From NCBI RefSeq assembly GCF_029407905.1, contig NC_073641.1:13623001-13687000 (forward strand): DNA of 64,000 bases. Reading direction: 5' to 3'. The stretch is from Bubalus kerabau. Its lineage: Eukaryota; Chordata; Mammalia; Artiodactyla; Bovidae. Within the stretch, counting starts at the first letter, position 1; each line of letters begins with the position of its first letter. Shown here piece after piece: positions 34,363 to 45,790 of this stretch. A program made the translations under genes and the position numbers. The notes beneath the pieces were generated by a model. It was not told the DNA's origin and ran no database searches. It saw nothing but the letters and a program-made list of their open reading frames with translations.

Positions 34363-36085
34363 CCTTGCTCACTCTCCTCCATCAGATGGCCAGATCCCCT
34401 GTCTGCTTTCCTTCTTCTTAATCTTCTTTGTGGATTCTCCTCTCAGCATGGTGTTCCCAAGCTTTTGTGGGGTGGGGTGGAGGTGGGGAGGGATGGAAAG
34501 ACTTATAGCATGCTGAGATTTTTGTTCTCTCAGGAACAACAAACTCTTTCTCTATATCCCCTCCTCCACTCCCTTCCCCATGGAACTGTCCCTCTCTGAC
34601 CACAGCCGTATAGCAAAAGGGAAGTGGTCTTGCTTGGTATTCAAACAGTATGGCACCCATTCAAACTGCTGCCCTGGTACAGAAGGACTTGTCAGCACTT
34701 TAGAATATTTTAATTGGTTCCTGCCTCACAGTTTGTGGGTTATGTTAACATCATGGAATACTTTGGAATGAGACATCTATTTATTTTTTTTCTTCCCCCA
34801 TTTAGATCTCTAGAATATGATTTTCAGGTTCACCCCACTCATTCTTTCTTAGATACTTTTGATCAGCTTCTGTCCTTATATCTTTCAGAAACAATTTTTC
34901 ACCAGAATTTCCAATTCTAATATTAACTTTTATTTCATATTTAAATCTGTAAAATTTGCATGTGTTTTAGAAGTGATGATTGACATTAAAATTATCATTG
35001 ACACTTATGGGTGTATCTTTCAATCTTAAATTTGATATAGTGTTAGTAAATTCTCAATAAATATTACTCCTCCTTCTCTTTCTTCCACTACTACCTTATA
35101 TCCCAAGAGTACCAGTCCTTGCCTGATATCTGAGGATGAGAAATACTCAGGAGTTCTTTTGCCATGGTTGTATGGGCAGGTTATTACTTTTCACCATTGC
35201 TAGGAGAATAATATTCACTGATCATTGCATTATCCCTCAAAGAGAAGCTAATTCTCATCCATGGTCCTGTACAACAGATTCTGAGAGTCTACTATCTGCA
35301 GTGAATTCTGCTCTATACTAGGGGCACATCTTGCCTTCAACTGGCACCCAAAGCATGAAGACTATACACAAAAAACCATGTAAGAACAGGTGACTGTATA
35401 CATCACACCACTCCAGCACTGTTACCAACATCTTGTCTGCCTCAAAGCAGGACTTGGAACTTCCTCTGCAACCTTATAAAAGCAAATCCAACTCCACAAT
35501 GATAGCGATTTTTTGGGTAGAATGAGAATGTCAATTTTATGCTAAAAGGCAAAACTCAACAAGAATCCTGACTAGACCTCTTTAACTTCTTAAAATTACA
35601 ACTTTGACTGCCAAACATTATTTTCCTCACCATCCTTTTTCCATTACTTTCTCTAAGTTCTCTGGCTCCAACTCAAAGCCCTCTCCAGGAAGGGGGTTAT
35701 TCCCTCCTCGTCATATTTCCATGCCAACACACACATATGCACAAATACACATACACACAAACTTTCCCCTGGATCTTTCCCTTTTCTTGCATACAGATCT
35801 TTAGCTTTTTTCCCCAGCCTTTTCAAATTATTTACATCATCACAGCCATCAACTCTCTCCCTGCCTCTCTACCTCTTAACATCCACCTTCTTCAATGCAT
35901 CCGAGGTTTTGAAATAATAATTACTTTTCACCTGATATAAACGTGTGTGTTAGAGACAGAGAGAGGAAACAGGCACATAAAACAAAATATAAGTGCTCAT
36001 GTGATAAGTAGATCCAAGATAACAGGAGAATGAGAGCAAATAAGGACTGCCCCCTGCACTGACCCCAGAAGGATCAAGGCATGCC
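34363..36085. other. unassigned DNA, about 1.7 kb
   Basis: No recognised recent repeat. A small CA-rich tract lies at 35728-35760. Frames under 100 codons have no domain character. 'ctcaataaatatta' near 35055 may be a stray MIR or L2 end. Confidence 0.4.
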
Positions 36086-36272
36086 TGTTGCTCTCTACAT
36101 TTGGGGGTGTCTGGAGACAGTTTGGTTGCCACAGTCAGAGAAGGAGTGTGGTGTACAACCAACACCTAGTTTTTAGAGACCAAGGATGCTGCTAAACACC
36201 CTACAATGCACAGGAGAGACTCCACAACAAAGGATTCTCTGGCCCTAGATGTCCACAGAAGTTGAGAAACCA
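36086..36272. mobile_element. hAT-Charlie-type MITE, subfamily unassigned
   Basis: The run 'ggggtgtctggagacagttt', then 'ctgctaaacaccctacaatg', then 'cacaacaaaggattctctgg' and 'gttgagaaacc' follows a common mammalian MER transposon consensus. I recall the sequence but not the exact family name. Confidence 0.65.
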
Positions 36273-36680
36273 TGAATTCTTTTAGAAGTAAAAGGTAACT
36301 GAAGTTTTGAAGAATAAGTGGAAATTTCCAAGCAAATAAGTGGAGAGAAGATTCCAGCAGAAAAACCTGAATGACAGAACTTTAGGAGATCACTTGGATA
36401 AGAATTTGAGAACTATTTCAAATATGTAGAGAAAGTTCATCTCTATTTAGGATGTGGACAGTCACAAGAAAATGTTACTCCCACTAAAAAGTAAGATAAT
36501 TTATAAAATCACTATCATTTTACGTGTCAGAGAGCTGAGAATGCAAAGCAATTTGACAAACTGAAATCAAAAAGTGGACAAATTCCTCCTAAGAGAGATG
36601 AGGACCATGGCGATTTTCATGTTTGGTAGAACAGAGAGGAGAAAAGAGTCATAGATAAGGAGAAGAAGAAAACAGCTGAA
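36273..36680. other. unassigned DNA
   Basis: Purine-rich sequence that may derive from an ancient LINE, but it is not assignable. No coding signal. Confidence 0.35.
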
Positions 36681-36681
36681 C

Positions 36682-37328
36682 TTAAAAAATTTTTTTCTAA
36701 TTGGTGAATAATTATTTTACAGTGTTGTGTTGGTTTTTGCCATTCACCAGTGTGAATCAGTCATAATTATATCTATATCCCCTCCCTCTTGAGCCTCCCT
36801 GGCCCGCTCCCCCCTGCCCAGGTCATCACAGATCATCAGGCTGTGCTCCCTGTGTTCTGGAGCAGCCTCCCACGAGTCATCTGTTTTACACACAAGACAG
36901 TATATGTGTCGATGCTACTTCTTCAGTTCGTCCTTCCCTCTCCTTCCCTCTCCATGTCCAAAAGTCTGTTCTCTACGTCTGCATCTCTATTTCTGCCCTG
37001 CAAGTAGGTTTTCCAGTACTATTCTTCTAGATTCCATACATACACATTAATATACGATATTTGTTTTTCAGGCTCTAGGTTAATCGACCTCACTGGAACT
37101 GACTCAAATTTGTTCCTTTTTATGGTTGAGCAACATTCCATCGCCCATGTGTACCACATCTTCATTATCCGTTCATCTGTTGATGGACACATATGTTACT
37201 TTCACGTCCTGGCTATTGTAAATAGTGCTGCAATGAATACTGGGGTACATGAGTCTTTTTGAATTGTGGTTTTCTTGGGGCATATGCCCAGTAGTGGGAT
37301 CCCTGGGTCTAACTACCATACGACCCAG
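36682..37328 (-). mobile_element. L1 3' part with possible 5' inversion
   Basis: Minus-strand L1: T-rich end, pyrimidine-rich 3' UTR, then the reversed ORF2 end ('cattatccgttcatctgttg', 'ggctattgtaaatagtgctg'). At 37311 the sequence flips to plus-strand L1 text (aactaccatacgacccag, 37311-37328). This looks like a small 5' inversion from twin priming. Confidence 0.85.
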
Positions 37329-37399
37329 CTGATTGTCTAATGAATTTTTGGAGGCTTAACCTAGGCTGTGTATGAGAACTTAGAATCCCTGAAAGTATT

Positions 37400-37545
37400 T
37401 TTTGCTTTTTAAGAACTTTCTTAAACCACAAGTTCCTCCAAGCTCATCTTGTATATTTCCAGTCTCAGCCATTGCTCTAATGATTCCTGCATCCTTTTAC
37501 TGAATAACAGTATTAGAAACCAAGATCTGAGTGCAGGGTATTTTT
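37400..37545 (-). mobile_element. ancient L1M 3' UTR fragment
   Basis: The runs 'aagctcatcttgtatatttc' and 'agtattagaaaccaagatct' match the antisense 3' UTR of old L1M elements. Short and diverged. Confidence 0.6.
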
Positions 37546-37611
37546 GTTTTCACATTGTCCTTATATTTTCCTTTAATTCTTTGAATGCATTTATAATATT
37601 TGTTATAGTGT

Positions 37612-38472
37612 TAGATCAGATCAGATCAGTCGCTCAGTCATGTCCGACTCTTTGCGACCCCATAAATCACAGCACGCCAGGCCTCCCTGTCCATCACCAA
37701 CTCCCAGAGTTCACTCAGACTCACGTCCATCAACTCAGTGATGCCATCCAGCCATCTCATCCTCTGTCGTCCCCAATCCCTCCCAGCATCAGAGTCTTTC
37801 CCAATGAGTCAATTCTTCGCCTGAGGTGGCCCAAGTACTGGAGTTTCAGCTTTAGCATCATTCCTTCCAAAGAAATCCCAGGGCTGATCTCCTTCAGAAT
37901 GGACTGGTTGGATCTCCTTGCAGTCCAAGGGACTCTCAAGAGTCTTCTCCAACACTACAGTTCAAAAGCATCAATTCTTCGGCACTCAGCCTTCTTCACA
38001 GTCCAACTCTCACATCCATACATGACCACAGGAAAAACCATAGCCTTGACTAGACGAACCTTTGTTGGCAAAGTAATGTCTCTGCTTTTGAGTATGCTAT
38101 CTAGGTTGGTCATAACTTTCCTTCCAAGGAGTAAGCGTCTTTGAATTTCATGGCTGCAGTCACCATCTATAGTGATTTTGGAGCCCAGAAAAATAAAGTC
38201 TGACACTGTTTCCACTGTTTCCCCATCTATTTCCGATGAAGTGATGGGACCAGATGCCGTGATCTTCGTTTTCTGAATGTTGAGCTTTAAGCCAACTTTT
38301 CCACTCTCCACTTTCACTTTCATCAAGAGGCTTTTGAGTTCCTCTTCACTTTCTGCCATAAGGGTGGTGTCATCTGCATATCTGAGGTTATTGATATTTC
38401 TCCTGGCAATCTTGATTCCAGCTTGTGTTTCTTCCAGCCCAGTGTTTCTCATGATGTACTCTGCATATAAGT
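37612..38472 (-). mobile_element. BovB LINE 3' fragment with RT core
   Basis: Minus-strand BovB from a (GATCA)n-like 3' terminus at 37615 to about 38472, where the 5' end is truncated. It is among the better-preserved copies. A deletion of about 12 bases near 37772 shifts the frame in the C-terminal part. Confidence 0.95.
37955..38452 (-). pseudogene. BovB reverse transcriptase fragment
   Basis: A 165-codon open frame encodes part of the BovB (RTE-clade) reverse transcriptase. The catalytic YADD box is seen at about residues 24-27 (NNLRYADDTTLMAE), followed by KLNIQKTKI and the C-terminal thumb region MVFPVVMYGCESWTVKKAE. A complete BovB ORF also has an N-terminal endonuclease and a longer RT; both are missing. 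The ATG is internal, not the true start. It is a dead fragment of a LINE that entered ruminants by horizontal transfer. Confidence 0.9.
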
Positions 38473-38939
38473 TAAATCTTTGCTAATGCCAATATATCAA
38501 GTAAGGCTTACATTTTTTTTTGTTTCTTTTGAATGTTTTGCTTGTGTTCTTGTTATTGTTGAAAGTTGAATATTTTATATAAAACACTGTAGCAAATCTG
38601 GATTCAGATTCATGGAGATTGTTTTTTAACTCACCTGGATTCAGTTTGTGGAATCGATCTCTCCAATTATGTGCAGTCACTGATGTCTCTGCTTAAATTT
38701 TTTATTCTTATTTTTTCACTTGGCTTCTTATAGTTGTTCCTGAGTTTGCATAGTGTCTCTTCTGTTGACTGGTCAGCCAGTGATGGAGCAGATGCTGTGC
38801 TTAAATGTCCATTATAAGGCACCTACCCTCTCCTTGTGGATCTGTATGTGGATTAACAAGTGCATTCAAAGTTCAGGCTTTGTGAAGTCTGCCTCAGATT
38901 CTATCCTCTGCCAGGACCTCTCAGGTCTCTCCTGGACAT
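38473..38939. other. unassigned DNA, perhaps old L1M
   Basis: T-rich sequence with no firm assignment. It may be further ancient L1 remnant. No coding signal. Confidence 0.35.
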
Positions 38940-39196
38940 GGCTGCTGCTGCTAAGTCGCTTCAGTCGTGTCCGACTCTGTGCGACCCCAGAGACAGCAGC
39001 CCACCAGGCTCCCCCGTCCCTGAGATTCTCCAGGCAAGAACACTGGAGTGGGTTGCCATTTCCTTCTCCAATGCATAAAAGTGAAAAGTGAAAGTGAAGT
39101 CGCTCAGTTGTGTCTGACTCTTAGTGACCCCATGGACTGCAGCCTACCAGGCTCCTCCACCCATGGGACTTTCCAGGCACGAGTGCTGGAGCAGTG
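38940..39196 (-). mobile_element. BOV-A2 SINE, 5' end truncated
   Basis: Minus-strand BOV-A2 starts with the (CTG)n-like tail at the left and spans both BovA monomers. It ends at 'gcacgagtgctggag', short of the normal 5' end. Confidence 0.93.
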
Positions 39197-39367
39197 GTCA
39201 GAAAAGTATGAATACAGGATGTATGAAGAGCATATAAATCTCTTCTATGACTTTCACTAAGAGCTCTTTTTAAAATTTATGGCTGGTCTACCATTCTCAC
39301 TGAGAATGCAACCTCGGGCAAGCAGAGCTCTTTTGTTGTCAACCAGGTTTCTTTCTTTCATCGATAA

Positions 39368-39648
39368 TACTGCTGCTGCTGCTGCTAAGTCGCGTCAGTC
39401 ATGTCCGACTCTGCGACCCCATAGATGGCAGCCTACCAGGCTCCCCAGTCCCTGGGATTCTCAAAGCAAGAACACTGGAGTGGGTTGCCATTTCCTTCTC
39501 CAATGCATGAAAGTGAAAAGTGAAAGTGAAGTTGCTCAGTCATGTCCGACTCTTCGTGACCCCATGGACTGCAGCCGACCAGGCTCCTCCATCCATGGGA
39601 TTTCCCAGGCAAGAATACTGGAGTGGGGTGCCATTGCCTTCTCCAGGC
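39368..39648 (-). mobile_element. BOV-A2 SINE
   Basis: A near full-length minus-strand BOV-A2 with a (CTG)5 tail. Flanks aatactgct and aacactgct may be a 9-bp TSD. It lies about 170 bases from another BOV-A2 in the same orientation. Confidence 0.94.
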
Positions 39649-40999
39649 AACACTGCTAGGTATGGACTTTCTCTGCTCCAAATCATGTCAACCAACCATG
39701 GCTGCTGGTTTTTACAGCTGGCTGCCTCCAGATAATACCCTAGCACCAATAAGCTGGAGCCAGAGAGTAGATGGGTACAGCTACAGGCATCTCAACTGAA
39801 GATTCCCACTGTTCTCACTTGAAGTTCTAGCAGTTTTCCCTAAAGAAACCCTTTTCAATTTGTCATTTGCCTTTGTTGTGGTCAATTTCCAGAGCACTGA
39901 AATGGTTGCATTCTTTAGTCCATTTTTATGCTTTTTGTTAGGAGAATATTAGCCTACTTTTCACTCCACTATAGCCAGAAAACTCCCTCCTTTGGTTCCC
40001 CAATAAGTAAGTGTGTGTGTGTGTGTGTGTGTGCTTAAGAAAGCAATTATAGTCTCATTTAGCAGAAGAGCTCTGGAAGATAAGGACTCAGAAGATGTAC
40101 TGTCCTATTAACATTAGACACAGGTGACCTGATTATCTGATATTTTACAGTGTAACTGATTTCTACATGAGTTATGTAGGAAGAGATGGTGGCTGTGTGA
40201 AAAAGATATCTTCTATAATTTTTTTTCATAGTCCCAATCTAGTGAATAATTTCCCTGTTGTATCCCCAATGAGTATCTAACAAGAAACCTATTCACCCTC
40301 ACTGGTTCACTAACAGTCCCTAAGCCCCCAATTAATTACTCCTTTCATAGCTGTGGAAAATGGCAGGCTCAGTGGGTCTTATATTTGGGTCAAAGAAAAG
40401 CCAAAGAATAGATAGTTAGGACCTGTCCTTTAATGGAGAAATCTAGTGGTTTCAAGAGCTTTTGAATTTGATAAACACTTTTGGGGGGAGGCAGTTTGTT
40501 TTAGAAAATCAGGGCAATTTTTACTTTGTCAAAAACAAACACATCAGCCATCAACCATTATTATCATTACATAATAAAGACATCCTATCACCTCCAAAAT
40601 AGGAAGGTTTTAGTGACTTATAATGCATGTAATTTTAAATTATTTTTATATGAGATAGGATTGTTAGCTGCAAATACATTTCTAGAAGGCGCATAAAAAC
40701 ATGTTTGTGTGCTATACAAACAGGGATAATGCCCAAATATACTTTCAGATGATTCCACCTGAGCCTACCCTGTATCTGAAGCTGGTACAAGTATTACAGC
40801 TCACATTGCAGATACGAGACAAGGGATACGACAAGCAGACCAGCAGCCACAGATCCTTTTAATGCAGGATTTTGCTAACTACACATCTGTCTTATTTCAG
40901 GTTTCCTAGAAAACAAAGTCTAAGGAAAAGCTTACATTCTAGTGCTGTAAGGGTGGGTGCAATCCTGGAAAGCAGGACTAGAAAAGAAAAACAGGAGAG
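39649..40999. other. unassigned DNA with (GT)11
   Basis: About 1.35 kb with no recognised element except a (GT)n microsatellite at 40011-40033. No coding signal. Confidence 0.4.
40011..40033. repeat. (GT)11 microsatellite
   Basis: Eleven GT units plus one base, uninterrupted and not next to a SINE. Confidence 0.95.
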
Positions 41000-41008
41000 C
41001 AGTGCATT

Positions 41009-41161
41009 ATTGGGGCTTCCCAGGTGGTGCAGTGGTAAAGAATCTGCCTGCCAATGCCGAAGACATAATTCTTGCCTGGAAAATCCCATGGACAGAGGAA
41101 CCTAGCAGGCTACAGCCCATGGGGTCTCAAAGAATTGGATATGACTCAGTGGGTGAGCACA
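41009..41161 (+). mobile_element. Bov-tA SINE with internal deletion
   Basis: Plus-strand Bov-tA with an intact head start ('ggtggtgcagtggtaaagaa'). It jumps from 'gccgaagacata' to 'attcttgcctgg', losing about 60 bases including the B box. Flanks cagtgcatt at 41000-41008 and 41162-41170 form a 9-bp TSD. Without a B box it could not be transcribed by RNA polymerase III, so the deletion is probably post-insertional. Confidence 0.93.
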
Positions 41162-41170
41162 CAGTGCATT

Positions 41171-41739
41171 GCTGAGTTAGCTAAAATTTCACACAGAACC
41201 TCAGTGTTTATTTAAATACATGGGATGTCTCTAGAGAGGTTATAAGCAAACACTGCATGTTGTAAAATTCCTTGGTGGCAGGCAGCATGGGTGGTTTACC
41301 TGCTTATTCCTTCTTGGTGCAAGACATCCCGAAAGACACTGAGGTTGTATTATCTAGAACCTCCATGCAACCACTAGAGAAATCAAAGTTTTCATGAGTC
41401 TGATAGGTTTGAATCCAAGTTCCGATGCTCCTGCAGCACTCACTGGGGAGGGGTTACAAATGGAGGCCGTGCTGGAACCCAGTGTGCACTACTGGGAAAG
41501 GCAGAGATAATGAGGAGTACTGTTAGAGGGAGCAGGAGCAATGTAAGGCATCACTGGGGGTGTTCCAAGGACAAAATAAGCCAGAATCTGAGTCCTGGAG
41601 AAGGCACGTGGTTTTCAACAGCCATTTGCCCACTTTACTTGGGCATGCTACAATTCCGCTCAAGTCTGATGTTAATGACCTCGAGTTAGCCCAAATCCTA
41701 CAAGCTAAGGGCAAAGTGTTAATTATAGAACTACCAGAA
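41171..41739. other. unassigned DNA
   Basis: No firm assignment. The right part may belong to the LTR that follows. Confidence 0.35.
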
Positions 41740-42411
41740 TTGAGTATAAGATCCCTCAGTCCTATAAGACGGTCCTCACCTCAGATGAGTGAAAGTCCTG
41801 GGGTCCACCCACATTTCTGACAAACTGGCTACAAAGTGGGTGTTCCTATGATGCCCATCAGGTTTGATAATTCTCTAGAAAGACTCACAGAACTCACTGA
41901 AAATGCTGTACTTTATAATTACAGGTATATCATAATGGATGCAACTCAGGATCAGCCAAACTTTGGAGACACAGTTGGAAGTCAGGGCAGGGTAGATGGG
42001 AGAGGGAGAATCTTTTCTCTATAGCACCAGGGAGTGCCACACTCCTGGTATGTTAATATATTCACTATCCAGGAAGCTAAAGAGCCTCATTGTTCATAGT
42101 TTTTAATCTAGCTTTTATTATGTAAGCAAGATTGATTGAATCATTGGCAATTTGATTGACTTCAATCTCCAGCCACACTTCCCTCTCTGGGTATCAGGGG
42201 GTAGGACTTGTTTCTGGCAATTAACCTCCATTCCAAAGACAGCTAGGAGCCTTGTTAACATAAACTCACATGTGGTCCAAAGGGTCTTACTGACACTTCT
42301 ATCACTCAGGAAGGTTTTTTGAAGCTCTATGCCAAAAGAATCTGAACCCCTGGTATAGATATGTCTACTGGAGACAAAAACCAAGTAACAGTTTTCATTA
42401 TATTACTGCAT
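41740..42411. mobile_element. ancient ERVL/MaLR-type LTR
   Basis: The runs 'agaaagactcacagaactca', 'ataatggatgcaactcagga', 'gattgattgaatcattggca' and 'gacttcaatctccagccaca' follow a mammalian LTR consensus that I recognise but cannot name with certainty. The right end is probably '...attactgca' at 42411. The left end is unclear. Confidence 0.5.
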
Positions 42412-42495
42412 GGACGAGTGAATCTGGGTAGAGCATACAATCTGGATCCAGCACAACTGCCAAGTGCCTTTCTGTGGCTCTTGCTTCTTCCTGTT

Positions 42496-42710
42496 GGTGG
42501 TGGTGGTTTAGTTGCTAAGTCATGTCTGCCAGGCTCCTCTGTCCATGGGATTTCTCAGGCAAGAATACTGGAGTAGGTTGCCATTTCCTTCTCCAGGGGA
42601 TTGTCCCAACCCAAGGATCAAACCTGCATTTCCAGCATTGCAGGCAGTCTCCTGAAATGCAGATCTGCAACGCAGATAGATTTTTTTACCTCTGAGCCAC
42701 CAGGGAAGCC
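42496..42710 (-). mobile_element. Bov-tA SINE, rearranged
   Basis: Minus-strand Bov-tA with a (GGT)n tail. A 14-bp TSD with one difference, tgcttcttc.tgtt, lies at 42482-42495 and 42711-42724. About 30 bases are missing after 'taagtcatgtc'. There is an extra segment around 42645-42685 between the B box and the A box, so the tRNA head is scrambled. Confidence 0.92.
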
Positions 42711-42724
42711 TGCTTCTTCATGTT

Positions 42725-43403
42725 ACTGACTTCCAAATAGATATTTCAACATGCCTACTGGTGAGTCCAGGGGCATATGACTGCCTCTAGACATAAAAAT
42801 ACAAGTATTCCAAAACAAAGAAATTCTCCCCATTATGGGGAAAGTTCAAATGTGTCAATTGTTCACTGCAATGCTGTGTGCCATTGCATTTTTATTACAG
42901 AGTGACCCCAAAGCAGCTTTTTTGGAGAAGGTTATTAGACCATGGAATTTTTTTTAGAAGCACTTTACCGGCTCTGTTATAAGTGAGACATATTTGTTAT
43001 TTACAATTATCGAACTTCATTCATATCTTCAGACAGATTTGCTATGCAGTTGACTCTTCTTTACAGTCAAGGTTCTAATTTAAATCATTTGAAGCGAAAG
43101 GTAATGATATTGTTAGTGTAGATTAGCTGTCTTGTTTGGTCTTAGTGTAGATTAGCTGTCTCTGCAGTGACAGTCAGTGAAAGAAACTATAAGCTAAGAA
43201 AAAAATTGTGTCTACTATTACCTCCATATTCATTGGGAATTTAGTCATATCTAGTAGATGTTAGTCATTATATCTTATTACAACATGTGAGCAACATACT
43301 CATAATATGTTAATAAATCTCACAGAATTCTAGGAGATAAAAAAAAATTATTCCCGTTTTACAGAGAAAGAACTACAACTTTAAGATTAAAAATTAAGCA
43401 CAT
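42725..43403. other. unassigned DNA with a 29-bp tandem duplication
   Basis: No repeat family recognised. A unit starting 'ttagtgtagattagctgtct' at 43113 recurs at 43142 (period 29). No coding signal. Confidence 0.45.
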
Positions 43404-43840
43404 AGATGTCATGTGGAGACAAACAACCCAAGCAAAAAATGGGCAGAAGACCTAAATAGACATTTCTCCAAAGAAGGCATACAGATGACCAACAGGCACG
43501 TGAAAAGATGCTCAACACAACTATCAGAAAAATGCAAATCAAAACTACAATGAGTTACCACCTCACACCAGTCAGAATGACTATCATTAAAAGTCTACAG
43601 ATAACAAATGCTGGAAAGGGTGTGGAGAAAAAGCAATCCTCTTACACTGTTGGTGGGAATGTAAGTTGGTTCAGCCACTATGCAAAACAGAATGGAGGTT
43701 CCTCAAAAAATTAAAAATACAGTTGCTATATGATCCAGCAACCTGACTCCTGGGCATAATCTAGACAGAATTATAATTCAAACATATACATGTATGCTTA
43801 AGTTGATAGCAGCATTATTCATAATAGCTAAGACATAGAA

Positions 43841-44107
43841 GGCAATGGCACCCCACTCCAGTACTCTTGCCTAGAAAATCCCATGGACGGAGGAGCCTGG
43901 TCGGCTGCAGACCATGGGGTCGCTAGAGTCGGACACGACTGAGCGACTTCACTTTCACTTTTCACTTTCATGCATTGGAGAAGGAAATGGCAACCCACTC
44001 CAGTGTTCTTGCCTGGAGAATCCCAGGGATGGGAAGCCTGGTGGGCTGCCGTCTATGGGGTCACACAGAGTCGGACACGACTGAAGCGACTTGGCAGTAG
44101 CAGCACC
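43841..44107 (+). mobile_element. BOV-A2 SINE in L1
   Basis: A nearly full-length plus-strand BOV-A2, ending 'gaagcgacttggcagtagca'. A perfect 11-bp TSD, aagacatagaa, lies at 43830-43840 and 44108-44118. Confidence 0.96.
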
Positions 44108-44194
44108 AAGACATAGAAACAAGTTAAATGTGTGTCAGCAGATGAATGGATAAAGATAATACATATATGTGGTACGTATACACAATGGAATACT

Positions 44195-44238
44195 CAGTTT
44201 AGTTCAGTCGCTCAGTTGTGTCCGACTCTGCGACCCCA
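44195..44238 (-). mobile_element. 44-bp BovB/Bov SINE micro-insertion in L1
   Basis: The string 'agttcagtcgctcagttgtg' through 'tgcgacccc' is only the 3' terminus of BovB or a derived SINE. It interrupts L1 text between 'ggaatact' (44187-44194) and 'tgaatact' (44239-44246), probably an 8-bp TSD. Confidence 0.8.
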
Positions 44239-44579
44239 TGAATACTATTAAGCCATAAAATAAATGAAATAATCCTATTTGCAGTAATATGGATAGACTT
44301 AGAGATTAGCATACTAAGTGAAGTAAGTCAGAAAGAAAAAGACAAATACCTTATGGTGCCACTTAGATTTGGAATCGAAAATATGACACAAATGACCCAT
44401 CCATGAAATAGAAACAAGACTCAGACCTGGAGAACAAACTTGCAGTTGCCAAGCAGGAGGAGAGGGAAGAGAGATGGATTGAGTTGGTTAGCTAATGCAA
44501 ACCATTATATATAGAAATGGATAAACAAAGTCCTACTGCATAACACAGGGGATTATATTCAATATTCTTTTTTTTTTTT

Positions 44580-45340
44580 GAAAAAGCTTTTTTATTGTAG
44601 TAAAATATATGTAACATAAAATTTGACATTTTAACCATTTTTAAGTGTACAATTCAGTGGCATTAATTACATTCACAATATTGTAGAATCATCACCCCTG
44701 TCTGTTTCTAAAACTTCTCTATCACCCCAGTCAGAAACACTGTACCCATGAAACAGTGGTTCTCCCTTCCTTTCCATGGCCCCTGGTAACCTCTAGCCTA
44801 CTTTCTAGCTCTGAGAATATGCCTATTCTAGATATGTCATCTAAGTGGAATCATATAATATTTGTCCTTTTATCTCTGGCTTATTTCACTTAGTGTAGTG
44901 TTTTTAAGTTTCACCTTCATTGTAGCGATGTAGCAGAACTTCAGTATTTTTTATGTCTGAATCATATTCCATTGTATGTATATGCCACATCCTCTTTATC
45001 CATTCATTTGTTGGTGGCATTTGGGTTGTTCCCACTTTTTGGCTGTTGTGAATAATACTGCTGTGAATGTTGGTGCACGAGTATCTGAGTCTCTGCTTTC
45101 AATTTGCAGTTCTTTTGATTATATACCTACAAGTCTAATTGCTGGGTCAGGTGGTAATTCTATGTTTAGTGTTTGAGGAACCACCAAACTTTTTTCCACA
45201 GTACCTTCACCATTTTACATTCCCACCAGAAATGTGTGAGGGATCCATTTTCTGCATATCCTTGCTGACACTTGTTATTTTCCATTAAAAAAAAAAAGCT
45301 ATCCTATTAAGTGTAAAGTGGTACAGATTTATATTTTTAA
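44580..45340 (-). mobile_element. old eutherian L1 (L1MA/L1MB-like) 3' end
   Basis: Plus reading 'ttgtagtaaaatatatgtaa', 'aagtgtacaattcagtggca', 'ttgggttgttcccacttttt' and 'tttacattcccaccagaaat' is the antisense 3' UTR and ORF2 end of an old eutherian L1 (L1MA or L1MB class). It lies inside the inserted block. Confidence 0.82.
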
Positions 45341-45349
45341 AGGAGCACT

Positions 45350-45790
45350 CAGGAAACAGTATGGAGGATGGGCTGACGGAGGAAAATCCATCAGGCAGAG
45401 AAAACAGTAGAGAGATGGTTGCTGGGGAATGGATTTTCTGAGCACTGGTCCAAGAGAGTAGCTTGGGCAGGCAGGTCCTGGAGAGGGAGGGACATGTTAT
45501 GACACATTCAGAAGAGAGAATCTCTAAGATTCACTCTTGTTCATGAGGAAGAGTAAGAATTAAAGAAGCATCCAAATTTTCTGACTTGGACCTGGATGGA
45601 GGATGGTTTTTCACTCACTGATATTGAGGGGAAGATGATGAATTCAGTTTTGGCTACAAGGAGAATGTGACATTTATGGGACTCTTTAAGTAGGCAGTTG
45701 GATATAAGGGTCTGGAACTCAGGGTTGAGGTGTGGCCTGGAGATGGAGATTCAGACACCGTTAATGTATAAAGAACAAGAGCGGTGACTG
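45350..45790 (-). mobile_element. L2 LINE internal segment
   Basis: Plus reading 'aagatgatgaattcagtttt' followed by 'aagtaggcagttggatataa' and 'ggtctggaactcagggttga' matches antisense L2. It lies within the block inserted into the L1. Confidence 0.7.
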
